Positions 42,013-50,481 of a stretch of DNA of 64,000 nucleotides are shown in pieces. Positions within the stretch are counted from its first letter, which is position 1. Every line of letters begins with the position of its first letter. Made by a program: the position numbers and the translations under genes. This stretch comes from Streptomyces sp. NBC_01304 (lineage in GTDB: Bacteria > Actinomycetota > Actinomycetes > Streptomycetales > Streptomycetaceae): the NCBI RefSeq assembly GCF_035975855.1, contig NZ_CP109055.1, forward strand, positions 8,370,001 through 8,434,000, in the 5' to 3' direction. The notes under the pieces are model-generated. The model was not told the DNA's origin. It made no database searches and worked only from the letters and a program-made list of their open reading frames with translations.

Positions 42013-44598
42013 GTGGGGCATGGAGTGCCGGAACTCGTACTGGAATTGAATGGACGGACCTGGACGCTTGATCCGTCCAGGTCGTACACCCTCGGGCGCG
42101 ATCCCGGGGGTGATGTGGTGATCGACGACGCGCGGGTCTCGTGGCGGCACGCCACCATCAGCTGGGGCGGCCGCAGTTGGGTCATCGAGGACCACGGCTC
42201 CACGAACGGCACGTTCGTGCAGGGCCAGCGGATCCACCACATGGAGATCGGCCCCGGCTCCGCCGTGCACCTCGGCAATGCCACCGACGGCCCGCGGGTG
42301 AAGCTCAGCGGCGCCGCCGCTGCCGCCGTCGCCCAGCAGGCACCGCAGGCGGGGGCCCAGCAGGCCCCGCCCCAGCACGCACCGCAGCAGCCGCACGCCG
42401 GCCAGCAGGGCGCGCCCGGCTGGCCCCAGCAGCAGCAGCCGCAGCAGCAGGCCTGGCCGCAGGCCGGGCAGCAGCAGGTCCCGCAGCAGCCGGTGGCCCA
42501 GCAGGTGCCGCCGCAGCAGCAGCGCCCGGCCCCGCAGCCCGTGCAGAAGTCACCCGTCGCCGGCGGTGCCGCGGGGGCCCCGCCGGTCTACGGCGACCGC
42601 AGCCCGACCACGTTCCACCAGCTGGCGCTCGGCCGCGTCATGCGCATCGGCCGTGCCCTGGAGAACGAGCTGGTCGTCTCCGACCTGCAGGTCTCCCGCC
42701 ACCACGCCGAGTTCCACGCGACGCCCGACGGCCGCTTCGAGATCCGTGACCTTGGCTCGCACAACGGCACGTACGTCAACGGCATGCCGCTCGCGAAGTC
42801 CGGTGCCGCGGTTCTCGGTCCGAACGACATCGTGGGCGTCGGCCACTCGACCTTCCGCCTGGTCGGCGGCCAGCTCGAGGAGTTCGTCGACACCGGCGAG
42901 GTCTCCTTCTCGGCCCGCCACCTCACGGTGACGGTCGACGGCGGCAAGGACATCCTCAAGGACGTCTCCTTCGGCGTCCCTGAGAAGTCGCTGATCGCGG
43001 TCATCGGCCCGTCAGGCTCCGGCAAGTCCACCCTGCTCAAGGCGCTCACCGGCTACCGGCCCGCCAACCAGGGCGACGTGCTCTACGACAACCGAAATCT
43101 GTACAAGCAGTTCGCCGAGCTCCGCCAGCGCATCGGTCTGGTCCCGCAGGACGACATCCTGCACAAGGAGCTGACTGTCCGTAAGGCCCTCACGTACGCG
43201 GCCAAGCTCCGCTTCCCCGGTGACACCGCCGCCTCCGAGCGCGCGGCCCGGGTCGACGAGGTGCTGCGCGAGCTCAAGCTGGACATCCACAAGGAAAAGA
43301 AGGTCACTTCTCTCTCCGGTGGCCAGCGCAAGCGCGTCTCCGTCGCCCTGGAGCTGCTGACCAAGCCGTCGCTGATCTTCCTGGACGAGCCGACTTCCGG
43401 CCTCGACCCGGGCATGGACCGTGACGTGATGCAGCTCCTGCGAGGCCTCGCCGACGACGGCCGTACAGTCCTCGTCGTCACGCACTCCGTGGCCGAGCTC
43501 GCGATCTGCGACAAGCTCCTGGTCATGGCGCCGGGCGGGTCCGTCGCCTACTTCGGTCCGCCGGAGGAAGCGCTCAACTTCTTCGGCTACAGCACCTGGG
43601 CCGACGTCTTCTCGGCGTTCGAGAACTACCGCGACTACGACTGGGCGGGCCGCTGGAAGGGCTCGCAGCACTACCAGATGTACGCCGCGGACATCGACGC
43701 CGTCGCCGCGCAGTCGGTGCACATGCCGCCGCCGCGCGAGATGCGCCCGCCGAAGCCGCAGGGCTGGGGCTCGCAGCTGTTGACGCTGACCCGCCGCTAT
43801 GTCTCGGTGATCGTCTCCGACAAGGGCTTCCTCGCCCTGATGGTGATCCTGCCGGCGGTCCTCGGCATCGTCTCCACGCTGATCAGCTCGGACGACGGCC
43901 TCAACCCCGGCCCCAAGGGCCCGAACGGCAACGCCTCCACGATCCTGCTCATCCTCGCCGTCGGCGCCTGCTTCGCCGGTGCCGCCAACTCGGTGCGTGA
44001 GCTGATCAAGGAACGGGTCATCTACGAACGGGAACGGGCCACGGGCCTGTCCCGCTCGGCCTACCTGATGTCCAAGGTGATCGTCCTCGGCGTGATCACC
44101 GCGCTGCAGGGCGCCCTCATCGCGGCCATCGGCTTCGGTGTGCGCGAGGTGCCCAAGGAGGGCCTGATCCTCGGCTCGTCCGTGAAGCTGGAACTCGCAC
44201 TGCCGATCATGGCGCTCGGCTTCACCTCGATGATGTTCGGCCTGGTCATCTCCTCGCTGGTGAAGACCGCCGAGAAGACCATGCCGCTCCTGGTGATGTT
44301 CGCGATCATCCAGGTCGTCTTCACCGGCTGCCTCTTCACGCTGAACGGCGCGGTCGGCGTCAACCAGTTCTCGTTCCTGATGCCGTCCCGCTGGGCGGTG
44401 GCCGCAGCGGGCACCACGGTCGACCTGAACAAGCTGTTCCCCAACCAGGACGACCCCACCCTCAAGGATCCGCTGTGGAAGCCCGAGGCGGTCACCTGGA
44501 TCCTCGACATGGGCTTCCTGATCGCGATCGGCGTTGTGCTCGGCTTCGTCGTGGCGCGACTGCTGCGCCGCCACGAGCCCGAGGTCATGCGCAAGTAG
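42013..44598 (+). CDS. FHA-domain ABC-2 type transporter (ATPase and permease in one chain)
   Basis: 861 residues from GTG 42013, chosen for GGGGGA seven bases upstream; ATG 41986 lacks a ribosome site. Order: FHA domain 1 (about 5-95, YTLGRDPGGDVVIDD), a Gln/Pro linker of about 90 residues, FHA domain 2 (about 200-280, MRIGRALENELVVSD, SRHHAEF, SHNGTYVNG), ABC ATPase (Walker A GPSGSGKST, signature SLSGGQRKR, Walker B LIFLDEPTSGLD), and a six-helix ABC-2 permease. Both FHA domains keep the Arg-Ser-His-Asn phospho-Thr pocket, so Ser/Thr kinases probably control it. Substrate unknown. Confidence 0.92.
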   Translation: MGHGVPELVLELNGRTWTLDPSRSYTLGRDPGGDVVIDDARVSWRHATISWGGRSWVIEDHGSTNGTFVQGQRIHHMEIGPGSAVHLGNATDGPRVKLSGAAAAAVAQQAPQAGAQQAPPQHAPQQPHAGQQGAPGWPQQQQPQQQAWPQAGQQQVPQQPVAQQVPPQQQRPAPQPVQKSPVAGGAAGAPPVYGDRSPTTFHQLALGRVMRIGRALENELVVSDLQVSRHHAEFHATPDGRFEIRDLGSHNGTYVNGMPLAKSGAAVLGPNDIVGVGHSTFRLVGGQLEEFVDTGEVSFSARHLTVTVDGGKDILKDVSFGVPEKSLIAVIGPSGSGKSTLLKALTGYRPANQGDVLYDNRNLYKQFAELRQRIGLVPQDDILHKELTVRKALTYAAKLRFPGDTAASERAARVDEVLRELKLDIHKEKKVTSLSGGQRKRVSVALELLTKPSLIFLDEPTSGLDPGMDRDVMQLLRGLADDGRTVLVVTHSVAELAICDKLLVMAPGGSVAYFGPPEEALNFFGYSTWADVFSAFENYRDYDWAGRWKGSQHYQMYAADIDAVAAQSVHMPPPREMRPPKPQGWGSQLLTLTRRYVSVIVSDKGFLALMVILPAVLGIVSTLISSDDGLNPGPKGPNGNASTILLILAVGACFAGAANSVRELIKERVIYERERATGLSRSAYLMSKVIVLGVITALQGALIAAIGFGVREVPKEGLILGSSVKLELALPIMALGFTSMMFGLVISSLVKTAEKTMPLLVMFAIIQVVFTGCLFTLNGAVGVNQFSFLMPSRWAVAAAGTTVDLNKLFPNQDDPTLKDPLWKPEAVTWILDMGFLIAIGVVLGFVVARLLRRHEPEVMRK

Positions 44599-44600
44599 GG

Positions 44601-44657
44601 CAGGTCCGTACGACCGTAATCAGGTCCGTACGAACGCAATCAGGTCCGTACGAACGC
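44601..44657. repeat. Three tandem 20-bp repeats after the FHA-ABC gene
   Basis: Units 44601-44620, 44621-44640 and 44641-44657 (consensus CAGGTCCGTACGAACGCAAT) begin 2 bp after the stop codon and lead into the terminator. Units 2 and 3 are identical over their shared 17 bp; unit 1 differs at two positions. Confidence 0.9.
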
Positions 44658-44695
44658 CGAAGGGCGGCACCCCACAGGGGGTGCCGCCCTTCGGC
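44656..44695. terminator. Terminator after the FHA-ABC gene
   Basis: A perfect 18-bp inverted repeat (44656-44673 and 44678-44695) with loop ACAG. It lies between the FHA-ABC stop (44598) and the convergent SLT-protein stop (44738) and can serve both. Confidence 0.93.
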
Positions 44696-44737
44696 GTATG
44701 AAGCGGGACCGGCAGTCGGGTCCGGCAGTCAGCAGGC

Positions 44738-45415
44738 TCAGTACGCGCTGTTGACGTTGTCGATCGAGCCGTAACGGTCGGCGGCGTAGTTGGACGCGGC
44801 GACGATGTTCGCGACCGGGTCGTACAGATTGTGAGCGGTTCCTTCGACGTGGTACGCGTTGAACGTCGGCTGGATCACCTGCAGCAGACCGATGGACGGC
44901 GTGCCGTTCTGGGCGTTGATGTCCCAGTTGTTGATCGCGTTCGGGTTGCCGGTCGACTCACGCATCACGTTGCGGTGGATGCCGTCGTACGTACCCGGGA
45001 TGCCCTTCGACTTCATGATGTCGAGGGACTGCCGTATCCAGCCGTCGAGGTTGTTGGCGTAGACCGGCTTGCGGGCGGCGGCACGGCTGGCCGCCTCCTT
45101 CGCCTCGCGCTCCTTCTTCGCCTCGGCCTCGGCCTTCGCGTCTTCCTTGGCCTTCTTGTCGGCGGCGGCCTGCGCGTCGTCGGCCTTCTTGCCGGCCGCG
45201 ACCTGCTGCTTGGTGACGCTCGCCTTGACCTCGTGAACGTTGGTCGTGAACGCCACGGGAGCGGCGCTGACCTCGGCGGCCTGGGTGGCCTCGGCGTGGT
45301 TGCCCGGCACGAACGAGAACGCGAGGGCGGCGGCGCCGAGAGTGGCGACACCGGCGATCGAGATCTTCTGGCTCTTGGTCAGCGAACTATGACCAGGGGT
45401 GCTGTGCTTGGGCAT
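44738..45415 (-). CDS. Transglycosylase SLT domain-containing protein
   Basis: 225 residues, ATG 45415. Hydrophobic N-terminal export segment (about 18-40), an Ala/Lys/Glu-rich helical spacer (about 68-115) likely to be coiled coil, then a compact SLT domain of about 100 residues: catalytic Glu in NVMRESTGNP, GTPSIGLLQVIQPTF, and YDPVANIVAASNYAADRYGS. It cleaves or reorganises peptidoglycan outside the membrane. The 5' leader contains strong RNA secondary structure. Confidence 0.9.
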   Translation of the reverse strand: MPKHSTPGHSSLTKSQKISIAGVATLGAAALAFSFVPGNHAEATQAAEVSAAPVAFTTNVHEVKASVTKQQVAAGKKADDAQAAADKKAKEDAKAEAEAKKEREAKEAASRAAARKPVYANNLDGWIRQSLDIMKSKGIPGTYDGIHRNVMRESTGNPNAINNWDINAQNGTPSIGLLQVIQPTFNAYHVEGTAHNLYDPVANIVAASNYAADRYGSIDNVNSAY

Positions 45416-45458
45416 GGCGATGGACCTCTTCGAATAGCGGGGGTCACTCCGGCAGAAA

Positions 45459-45624
45459 GCGCTGGTGCATTCACCAGCGCCGAGCGACGGGAGCCATTCT
45501 TAGCGGCCGCAAAATCCTGTGGCAAAGGTGTGACGTACGATCGCGCTTAGTGGATCAGGGGGGTCATAAGCGACGCAGGCACCTACCCCCACGCCGCTTA
45601 CAGGCCCCTTAGGGGTCCACTAAG
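45459..45624 (-). promoter_or_regulatory. Structured 5' region of the SLT-protein gene
   Basis: A perfect 9-bp hairpin GCGCTGGTG/CACCAGCGC (45459-45467, 45472-45480) lies 44 bp upstream of the start. Further up, CTTAGTGGA/TCCACTAAG (45546-45554, 45616-45624) encloses TAAGCG/CGCTTA (45567-45572, 45595-45600) and a CCCCTTAGGGG mini-hairpin. It could be an RNA switch or a promoter with operators; it does not match the c-di-AMP (ydaO) consensus as I know it. Confidence 0.5.
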
Positions 45625-45681
45625 GGACTTCGTACGTGATGTGCGCCCTATGTGCGGGCTCACATCGAACACGTAACAGTC

Positions 45682-46845
45682 TCACCAATAGTTGCCATGG
45701 CAATTCATGCAGTCACCGGCCTCCTCCTGAAGTAGTAGGTGTACGTCGCCGAACTCGTGCCATAGGTAGAGACGGTCCAGTGCCTCGGTATAACTCCGGT
45801 CCACCGCGGCCCTTCCCGCGATCGCCTCCAGCATCAGCAGATGCGAGGCCTCGGGCTCGTGCAGGCCGGTCAGCAGCCCGTCCACGACGCGCACCCCGCG
45901 CTCGGCCGTCACCACGAGGTCCGTCCAGCCCCCGGCGGCCCGCACCACCCCGTCCGTCCCCGCCGCCGACTCCACGGCCCGCACGGCCGTGGTGCCGACC
46001 GCGATGACCCGCCCGCCGCCCGCCCTCGCCGCGTTGATCAGCCGGGCCGAGGCCGCGGACACCGCGAACCGCTCCGGACAGGGCGGCTCGTGCGCCTCCG
46101 CCGAGGCGACCCCGGTGTGCAGCGTGATCGGCGCGAACTGCACGCCCCGGCTCACCAGCTCCGCGACGAGGCGTGCGGTGAAGGGCCGCCCGGCACTCGG
46201 CATCTCCGCCGAGCCCGCCTGGTCCGGGGACGGCAGGGCGAACACCGTCTGATAGGCGGACAGCGGCTGGTCCCGCTCTGTATAGGAGTAACGAATGGGC
46301 CGGCCGTGCGCCCGCAACAGCTCCGGCACGCCGCCCTCCGGGGCCTGTGCGACCCGGGCCCACCACAGCCGCACCCCCGCCGGGTCCAACGGTTCGTCGA
46401 GGACGAGCCGCGCACCCCCGGCAAGCTTCACCACCGTCCCCGCCGGACCGCCGCCCCGCGCCCGTGTGGTCCCGGCGCCGTCGGGGTCCCGCAGCTCGAC
46501 GGCCCATCGCCCGTCCTCGCCCCGCGTGGAGAAATGCACCACCACGCGCGCGTGCCCGCCGGCGACTCCCTCCAGGCGTCCGTCCACGGCGGCCGCCAAC
46601 GTCGGCGACGTATTGACCACCAGCACATCGCCGGCCTGCAGCAGCCCGGGCAGCTCCACGAAGTCATGGTGCGAAACCGCGCTCCCGCGCGAGACGAGAA
46701 GACGTACGGCATCTCTGTCGAGCCCCGGCCCCCGCTCCTCGGCCGGCACCCGCGCGGACAGCTCCTCCGGCACCCGCAGCGCTGCCGCCACCGCGCCCCC
46801 GCCGGACACCGCGCCCCTGCCGGTCGCGGTGACTCCGCCGGTCAC
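45682..46845 (-). CDS. queA: S-adenosylmethionine:tRNA ribosyltransferase-isomerase (QueA family)
   Basis: 387 residues from GTG 46845, overlapping the SDR stop by 4 bp. QueA motifs: HHDFVELPGLLQAGDVLVVN, RPIRYSYTERDQPLSAYQTV, GRPFTARLV, VQFAPITLHTGVAS and VIAVGTTAVRAVES. The enzyme transfers and isomerises ribose from SAM to 7-aminomethyl-7-deazaguanine in tRNA during queuosine synthesis. No other que gene is nearby, and many streptomycetes lack the full pathway, so its substrate here is uncertain. The C-terminus CMNCHGNYW has a CxxC pair. Confidence 0.88.
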   Translation of the reverse strand: MTGGVTATGRGAVSGGGAVAAALRVPEELSARVPAEERGPGLDRDAVRLLVSRGSAVSHHDFVELPGLLQAGDVLVVNTSPTLAAAVDGRLEGVAGGHARVVVHFSTRGEDGRWAVELRDPDGAGTTRARGGGPAGTVVKLAGGARLVLDEPLDPAGVRLWWARVAQAPEGGVPELLRAHGRPIRYSYTERDQPLSAYQTVFALPSPDQAGSAEMPSAGRPFTARLVAELVSRGVQFAPITLHTGVASAEAHEPPCPERFAVSAASARLINAARAGGGRVIAVGTTAVRAVESAAGTDGVVRAAGGWTDLVVTAERGVRVVDGLLTGLHEPEASHLLMLEAIAGRAAVDRSYTEALDRLYLWHEFGDVHLLLQEEAGDCMNCHGNYW

Positions 46846-47540
46846 CGTGACTCCAGGAGCGCGGGAGCGGCATAGCGGCCGCTCGCCGGGCGCCGGTCGA
46901 GGATGCGCAGGAAAACGGGGGCGATCTCTTCGGGCGTGGGCGTCTGCGACAGGTCCTCGTCCGGCTCCGCGGTGGCCAGCATCTGAGTCCGCATGCTGCC
47001 CGGATCGACCCACCAGACCCGCAGCTCCGGCTCCTCCACCGCCAGTACGGCCGACAGCTGGTCCAGGGCCGCCTTCGTCGCCCCGTACGCGCCCCAGGTC
47101 CGGTACGCCTCCGCGGCCGCGTCCGAACTCAGGTTGACGACCGCACCGGCCGGCGCCGCACGCAGCAGGGGCAGCGCTTCCTGCAGCAGCCCCAGCGGGG
47201 CCACCACATTGGTCTCGAAGGCCGCCCGGAAGCCGTCCAGCGAGTGCTGTTCAAGTGGTACGAGCGGTTCGGCGCCCAGGACCCCCGCGTTGTTCACCAG
47301 CAGATCGAGCCCGCCGAGCTCCTTCGCCTCCTGCACGAGCGCCGCGCGATGCCCGGCGTCGTTCACATCGCCCGGCAGCCCCGCTACCCGCCCACCGTGC
47401 CCCCGAAGTTCCCGCACCGCCTGCTCCAGCGGCCCCGCGGACCGCGCGTCGAGCACTAGATCCCAGCCCCGGCGGGCCAGCGCGGCGGCCAGCGCCCGCC
47501 CGAACCCCTTCGAAGCCCCCGTGATGATCGCAACCGGCAT
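46842..47540 (-). CDS. SDR family NAD(P)-dependent oxidoreductase
   Basis: 232 residues from ATG 47540, chosen for GAGGGG about nine bases upstream; ATG 47549 abuts that site. VAIITGASKGFGRALAAALA for the cofactor, NNAGVLGAEPLVPL, NLSSDAAAEAYRTWGAYGATK (catalytic Ser, Tyr, Lys with YxxxK as YGATK), and WVDPGSMRTQM. Classical SDR. Coupled to queA by overlap. Substrate unknown. Confidence 0.9.
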   Translation of the reverse strand: MPVAIITGASKGFGRALAAALARRGWDLVLDARSAGPLEQAVRELRGHGGRVAGLPGDVNDAGHRAALVQEAKELGGLDLLVNNAGVLGAEPLVPLEQHSLDGFRAAFETNVVAPLGLLQEALPLLRAAPAGAVVNLSSDAAAEAYRTWGAYGATKAALDQLSAVLAVEEPELRVWWVDPGSMRTQMLATAEPDEDLSQTPTPEEIAPVFLRILDRRPASGRYAAPALLESR

Positions 47541-47712
47541 GATGCCCATCCCCTCAAGTGCGTCCTGGCCCCAACGTAGGAACGCACCCGCCCCCGCCGC
47601 CTCGTGCCGGAGCCCCGCCCGCCGGGGGCACTTCGCCCTAGTCCCGAAGCCCTAAGCGAGGGCCGCCGCAGGTCCGATCCGCACTGTCAGGGCCCGCCGG
47701 TACGGTGTGGCC

Positions 47713-48858
47713 ATGACCGAAGGACCACGATCAGGGCTGTTCGCGGTGAGCTCCGCGCTCCTTGCCATGAGCAGGCAGCTCGAGGTGCGCGACGTCCTCA
47801 AGACGATCGTCGCCTCGGCCCGCGAACTGCTCGACGCGGAGTACGCGGCGCTCGGCGTCCCGGACGACCACGGCGGCTTCGCCCAGTTCGTGGTGGACGG
47901 CGTCACGGCCGAGCAGTGGAAGGCCATCGGCCCGCTCCCGCGCCAGCACGGCATCCTCGCCGCGATGCTGCACAAGGCGGAGCCCGAGCGCCTCGGCGAC
48001 GTCCGCCAGGACCCCCGCTTCGAGGGCTGGCCCTCCGCGCACCCCGACATGTCGGACTTCCTGGGCATGCCGATCCGGGACGGCGAGGAGACCATCGGCG
48101 CGCTCTTCCTCGCCAACAAGAAGTGCCCCAAGCCCCAAGGCGGTTGCGGCTTCACCGAGGAGGACGAGCAATTGCTCGGCATCCTCGCCCAGCACGCGGC
48201 GATCGCCCTCACCAATGCCCGCCTGTACGAGCGCAGCCGCGAGCTCACCATCGCGGAGGAGCGCTCCCGGCTCGCCCATGAACTGCACGACGCCGTCAGC
48301 CAGAAGCTCTTCTCGCTGCGTCTGACCGCCCAGGCCGCCGCCGCCCTCGTGGACCGCGACCCGGTCCGCGCCAAGGACGAACTCCAGCAGGTGGCCGTCC
48401 TCGCCGCCGAGGCGGCCGACGAACTGCGCGCCGCCGTCGTCGAGTTGCGGCCCGCGGCCCTCGACGAGGACGGCCTGGTGGCCACGTTGCGTACGCAGAT
48501 CCAGGTCCTGGACCGCGCCCACGCGGCCCACGTCACCTTCGAGTGCAGCGGCGTACGCGCCCTGCCCGCCGCCCAGGAAGAGGCGATGCTCCGCGTCGCC
48601 CAGGAGGCCCTGCACAACGCACTGCGGCACTCCGGCGCCGCACACGTCGGCGTCGTACTGGAAAAGCGCGGCCAGGGAGCGGTGCTGCGCATCACGGACG
48701 ACGGCAGCGGCTTCGAGCCCAAGTCGATACGCCGCGCGGGACGCCACCTCGGCCTGGTCTCCATGCGGGACCGGGCGAGCGGCGTCGGCGGCGCCCTGGC
48801 CGTGGAATCGGCGCCCGGAAAGGGCACCACGATCGAGATGGAGGTCCCCGGTGGCTGA
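47713..48858 (+). CDS. GAF domain-containing sensor histidine kinase (NarL/DesK type)
   Basis: 381 residues, ATG 47713. GAF domain about 12-160 with PDMSDFLGMPIRDGEETIGA, HisKA_3 dimerisation with the phospho-acceptor His in RSRLAHELHDAVSQKLFSL (near 190), and HATPase_c with EALHNALRHSGAAHV and ITDDGSGF. No membrane segment, so it is a soluble sensor; three Cys around CPKPQGGCGF and in FECSG are possible redox or haem-related residues but unproven. It overlaps the response regulator gene by 8 bp. Confidence 0.93.
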   Translation: MTEGPRSGLFAVSSALLAMSRQLEVRDVLKTIVASARELLDAEYAALGVPDDHGGFAQFVVDGVTAEQWKAIGPLPRQHGILAAMLHKAEPERLGDVRQDPRFEGWPSAHPDMSDFLGMPIRDGEETIGALFLANKKCPKPQGGCGFTEEDEQLLGILAQHAAIALTNARLYERSRELTIAEERSRLAHELHDAVSQKLFSLRLTAQAAAALVDRDPVRAKDELQQVAVLAAEAADELRAAVVELRPAALDEDGLVATLRTQIQVLDRAHAAHVTFECSGVRALPAAQEEAMLRVAQEALHNALRHSGAAHVGVVLEKRGQGAVLRITDDGSGFEPKSIRRAGRHLGLVSMRDRASGVGGALAVESAPGKGTTIEMEVPGG

Positions 48859-49495
48859 CAAGGTGATCCGTGTGCTGCTGGTCGACGACCATCAGGTGGT
48901 CAGGCGCGGCCTGCGTACGTTCCTGGAGATCCAGGACGACATCGAGGTCGTGGGCGAGGCCGCGGACGGCGCGGAAGGCGTCGCCCGTACCGAGGAGTTG
49001 AAGCCCGACGTCGTCCTCATGGACGTCAAGATGCCCGGTATGGACGGCGTCGAGGCCCTGCGCAAGCTCCGCGAACTCGCCAACCCCGCCAAGGTGTTGA
49101 TCGTCACCAGCTTCACCGAGCAGCGCACGGTCGTGCCCGCCCTGCGCGCGGGCGCCGCGGGTTACGTCTACAAGGACGTCGACCCGGAGGCCCTCGCCGG
49201 CGCCATCCGCTCCGTGTACGCGGGCCACATCCTGCTGCAGCCCGAGGTGGCGGACGCGCTGCTCTCCCAGGACGTGGGCACCGGCGCCCAGGGCAGGGGC
49301 GGTTCGCTCACCGAACGGGAGCGCGAGGTGCTCGGCCTGATCGCCGACGGTCGCTCCAACCGGGAGATCGCGCGCGCCCTCGTCCTCTCCGAGAAGACCG
49401 TCAAGACCCATGTGTCGAACATCCTGATGAAACTCGACCTCGCGGACCGTACCCAGGCCGCGCTGTGGGCCGTACGCCATGGCCTGACCACCTGA
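48851..49495 (+). CDS. LuxR-family response regulator transcription factor
   Basis: 214 residues from GTG 48851. Receiver domain: VLLVDDHQVVRRGLR with the acidic pair, phospho-acceptor Asp in VVLMDVKMPGMDG near residue 55, and a Lys in YVYKDVDPEALA. The C-terminal LuxR/GerE helix-turn-helix runs from SLTEREREVLGLIADGRSN to VKTHVSNILMKL. Partner of the overlapping GAF kinase. It directly precedes two chaplin genes, so regulation of the surface layer is possible, but gene order is the only evidence. Confidence 0.93.
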   Translation: MADKVIRVLLVDDHQVVRRGLRTFLEIQDDIEVVGEAADGAEGVARTEELKPDVVLMDVKMPGMDGVEALRKLRELANPAKVLIVTSFTEQRTVVPALRAGAAGYVYKDVDPEALAGAIRSVYAGHILLQPEVADALLSQDVGTGAQGRGGSLTEREREVLGLIADGRSNREIARALVLSEKTVKTHVSNILMKLDLADRTQAALWAVRHGLTT

Positions 49496-49663
49496 TCCGC
49501 CCACTGGCGCACTACGCGACGGGCAGAGCGGACCGTCGCGTTCCGGGCTGAGATTCATACCGTCGTGTGGATGTCCCCCGGATGGCGCATCCTGCGCGGA
49601 CCGCAGCCGTTCTCCATGCATGCTGCGGCGGCTGGCCGCGGCTCCCGCAAGGAGGACTTAGAA

Positions 49664-49909
49664 GTGAAGAACCTGAAGAAGGCCGCGGCAGTGACCATGG
49701 TGGCCGGCAGCATCGTTGCCGCTGGAGCCGGCGTTGCCGCCGCGACCGACGGGGCGAACGCGCACGGCAAGGCCGTCAAGTCCCCGGGCGTCGCCTCCGG
49801 CAACCTGGTCCAGGCCCCGGTCCACGTCCCCGTGAACGTGGTGGGCAACACCGTGAACGTCATCGGTGCCCTCAACCCGACCTTCGCGAACGACGGCTAC
49901 AACGGCTGA
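49664..49909 (+). CDS. Short chaplin, cysteine-free ChpE type (first copy)
   Basis: 81 residues from GTG 49664, AAGGAGG ten bases upstream. Signal peptide (about 1-30), then one chaplin domain: SPGVASGNLVQAPVHVPVNV, GNTVNVIGALNPTFAN. The two Cys found in most chaplins are absent, as in ChpE. Short chaplins assemble into amyloid fibres that lower water surface tension and coat aerial hyphae. The hairpin 49936-49967 follows. Confidence 0.92.
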   Translation: MKNLKKAAAVTMVAGSIVAAGAGVAAATDGANAHGKAVKSPGVASGNLVQAPVHVPVNVVGNTVNVIGALNPTFANDGYNG

Positions 49910-49935
49910 CGTATCGCCCCGGTCCAGCAGTGACC

Positions 49936-49967
49936 ACCGGCCCTCCAGAGCTTTCTGGGGGGCCGGT
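49936..49967 (+). terminator. Terminator after the first chaplin gene
   Basis: 14-bp arms 49936-49949 and 49954-49967 with loop GCTT; the only non-Watson-Crick pair is U-G in plus-strand RNA. It starts 26 bp after the chaplin stop. Confidence 0.88.
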
Positions 49968-50165
49968 CCGGCGTTGTGGGCACCCGGAGGATCCCGATGG
50001 GCGTTCCGCAGATGGTCGGCCTATTGATCCGAATGGGGGCATCCGCACCGCATCCCGTGTCATACGGACTGTCCATGCGTTCTTCAGCGTGCGACTCCGC
50101 GGCTGGGGTCGCAGCACTACCAACTCCCGGGAAAATCCCGGGACTTCGCAGGAGGAACACCTTTC

Positions 50166-50405
50166 ATGAACATTGCCAAGAAGGCCGCCCTGGTTCTCGT
50201 CACCGCCGGTATGGCCGCGGGCGCCTCCGCCGGTGCCGCGTTCGCCGACGCCGACGCCAACGGCAAGGCCACCAACTCCCCGGGTGTCGCCTCCGGCAAC
50301 CACGTCCAGGCCCCGATCCACGTCCCGGTCAACGCGACCGGCAACAGCGTGAACGTCATCGGCGCCCTCAACCCGACCTTCGACAACACGTCGTCGAACG
50401 GCTGA
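50166..50405 (+). CDS. Short chaplin, cysteine-free ChpE type (second copy)
   Basis: 79 residues, ATG 50166 with AGGAGG upstream. Signal peptide (about 1-27, ending SAGAAFADA), then SPGVASGNHVQAPIHVPVN and GNSVNVIGALNPTFDN. No Cys. It is clearly paralogous to the preceding chaplin, with both leader and mature part matching, and has its own terminator, so the two are probably separate transcripts from a local duplication. Confidence 0.92.
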   Translation: MNIAKKAALVLVTAGMAAGASAGAAFADADANGKATNSPGVASGNHVQAPIHVPVNATGNSVNVIGALNPTFDNTSSNG

Positions 50406-50427
50406 GCTGCCTGACACCGGCACACCG

Positions 50428-50461
50428 AAGCCCCGCGAACACCTTCCGGTTCGCGGGGCTT
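50428..50461 (+). terminator. Terminator after the second chaplin gene
   Basis: A perfect 13-bp inverted repeat AAGCCCCGCGAAC / GTTCGCGGGGCTT (50428-50440, 50449-50461) with an 8-nt loop, 22 bp after the stop. Confidence 0.92.
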
Positions 50462-50481
50462 TCGCCGTTCCCGGTCGAGAC

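Noticed and set aside
44601..44657. CRISPR array of 20-bp repeats
   Set aside because: The copies are directly contiguous with no spacers.
45416..45681. ydaO (c-di-AMP) riboswitch in the SLT-gene leader
   Set aside because: The region is structured, but I could not find the conserved core sequences, so it is reported only as an unassigned structure.
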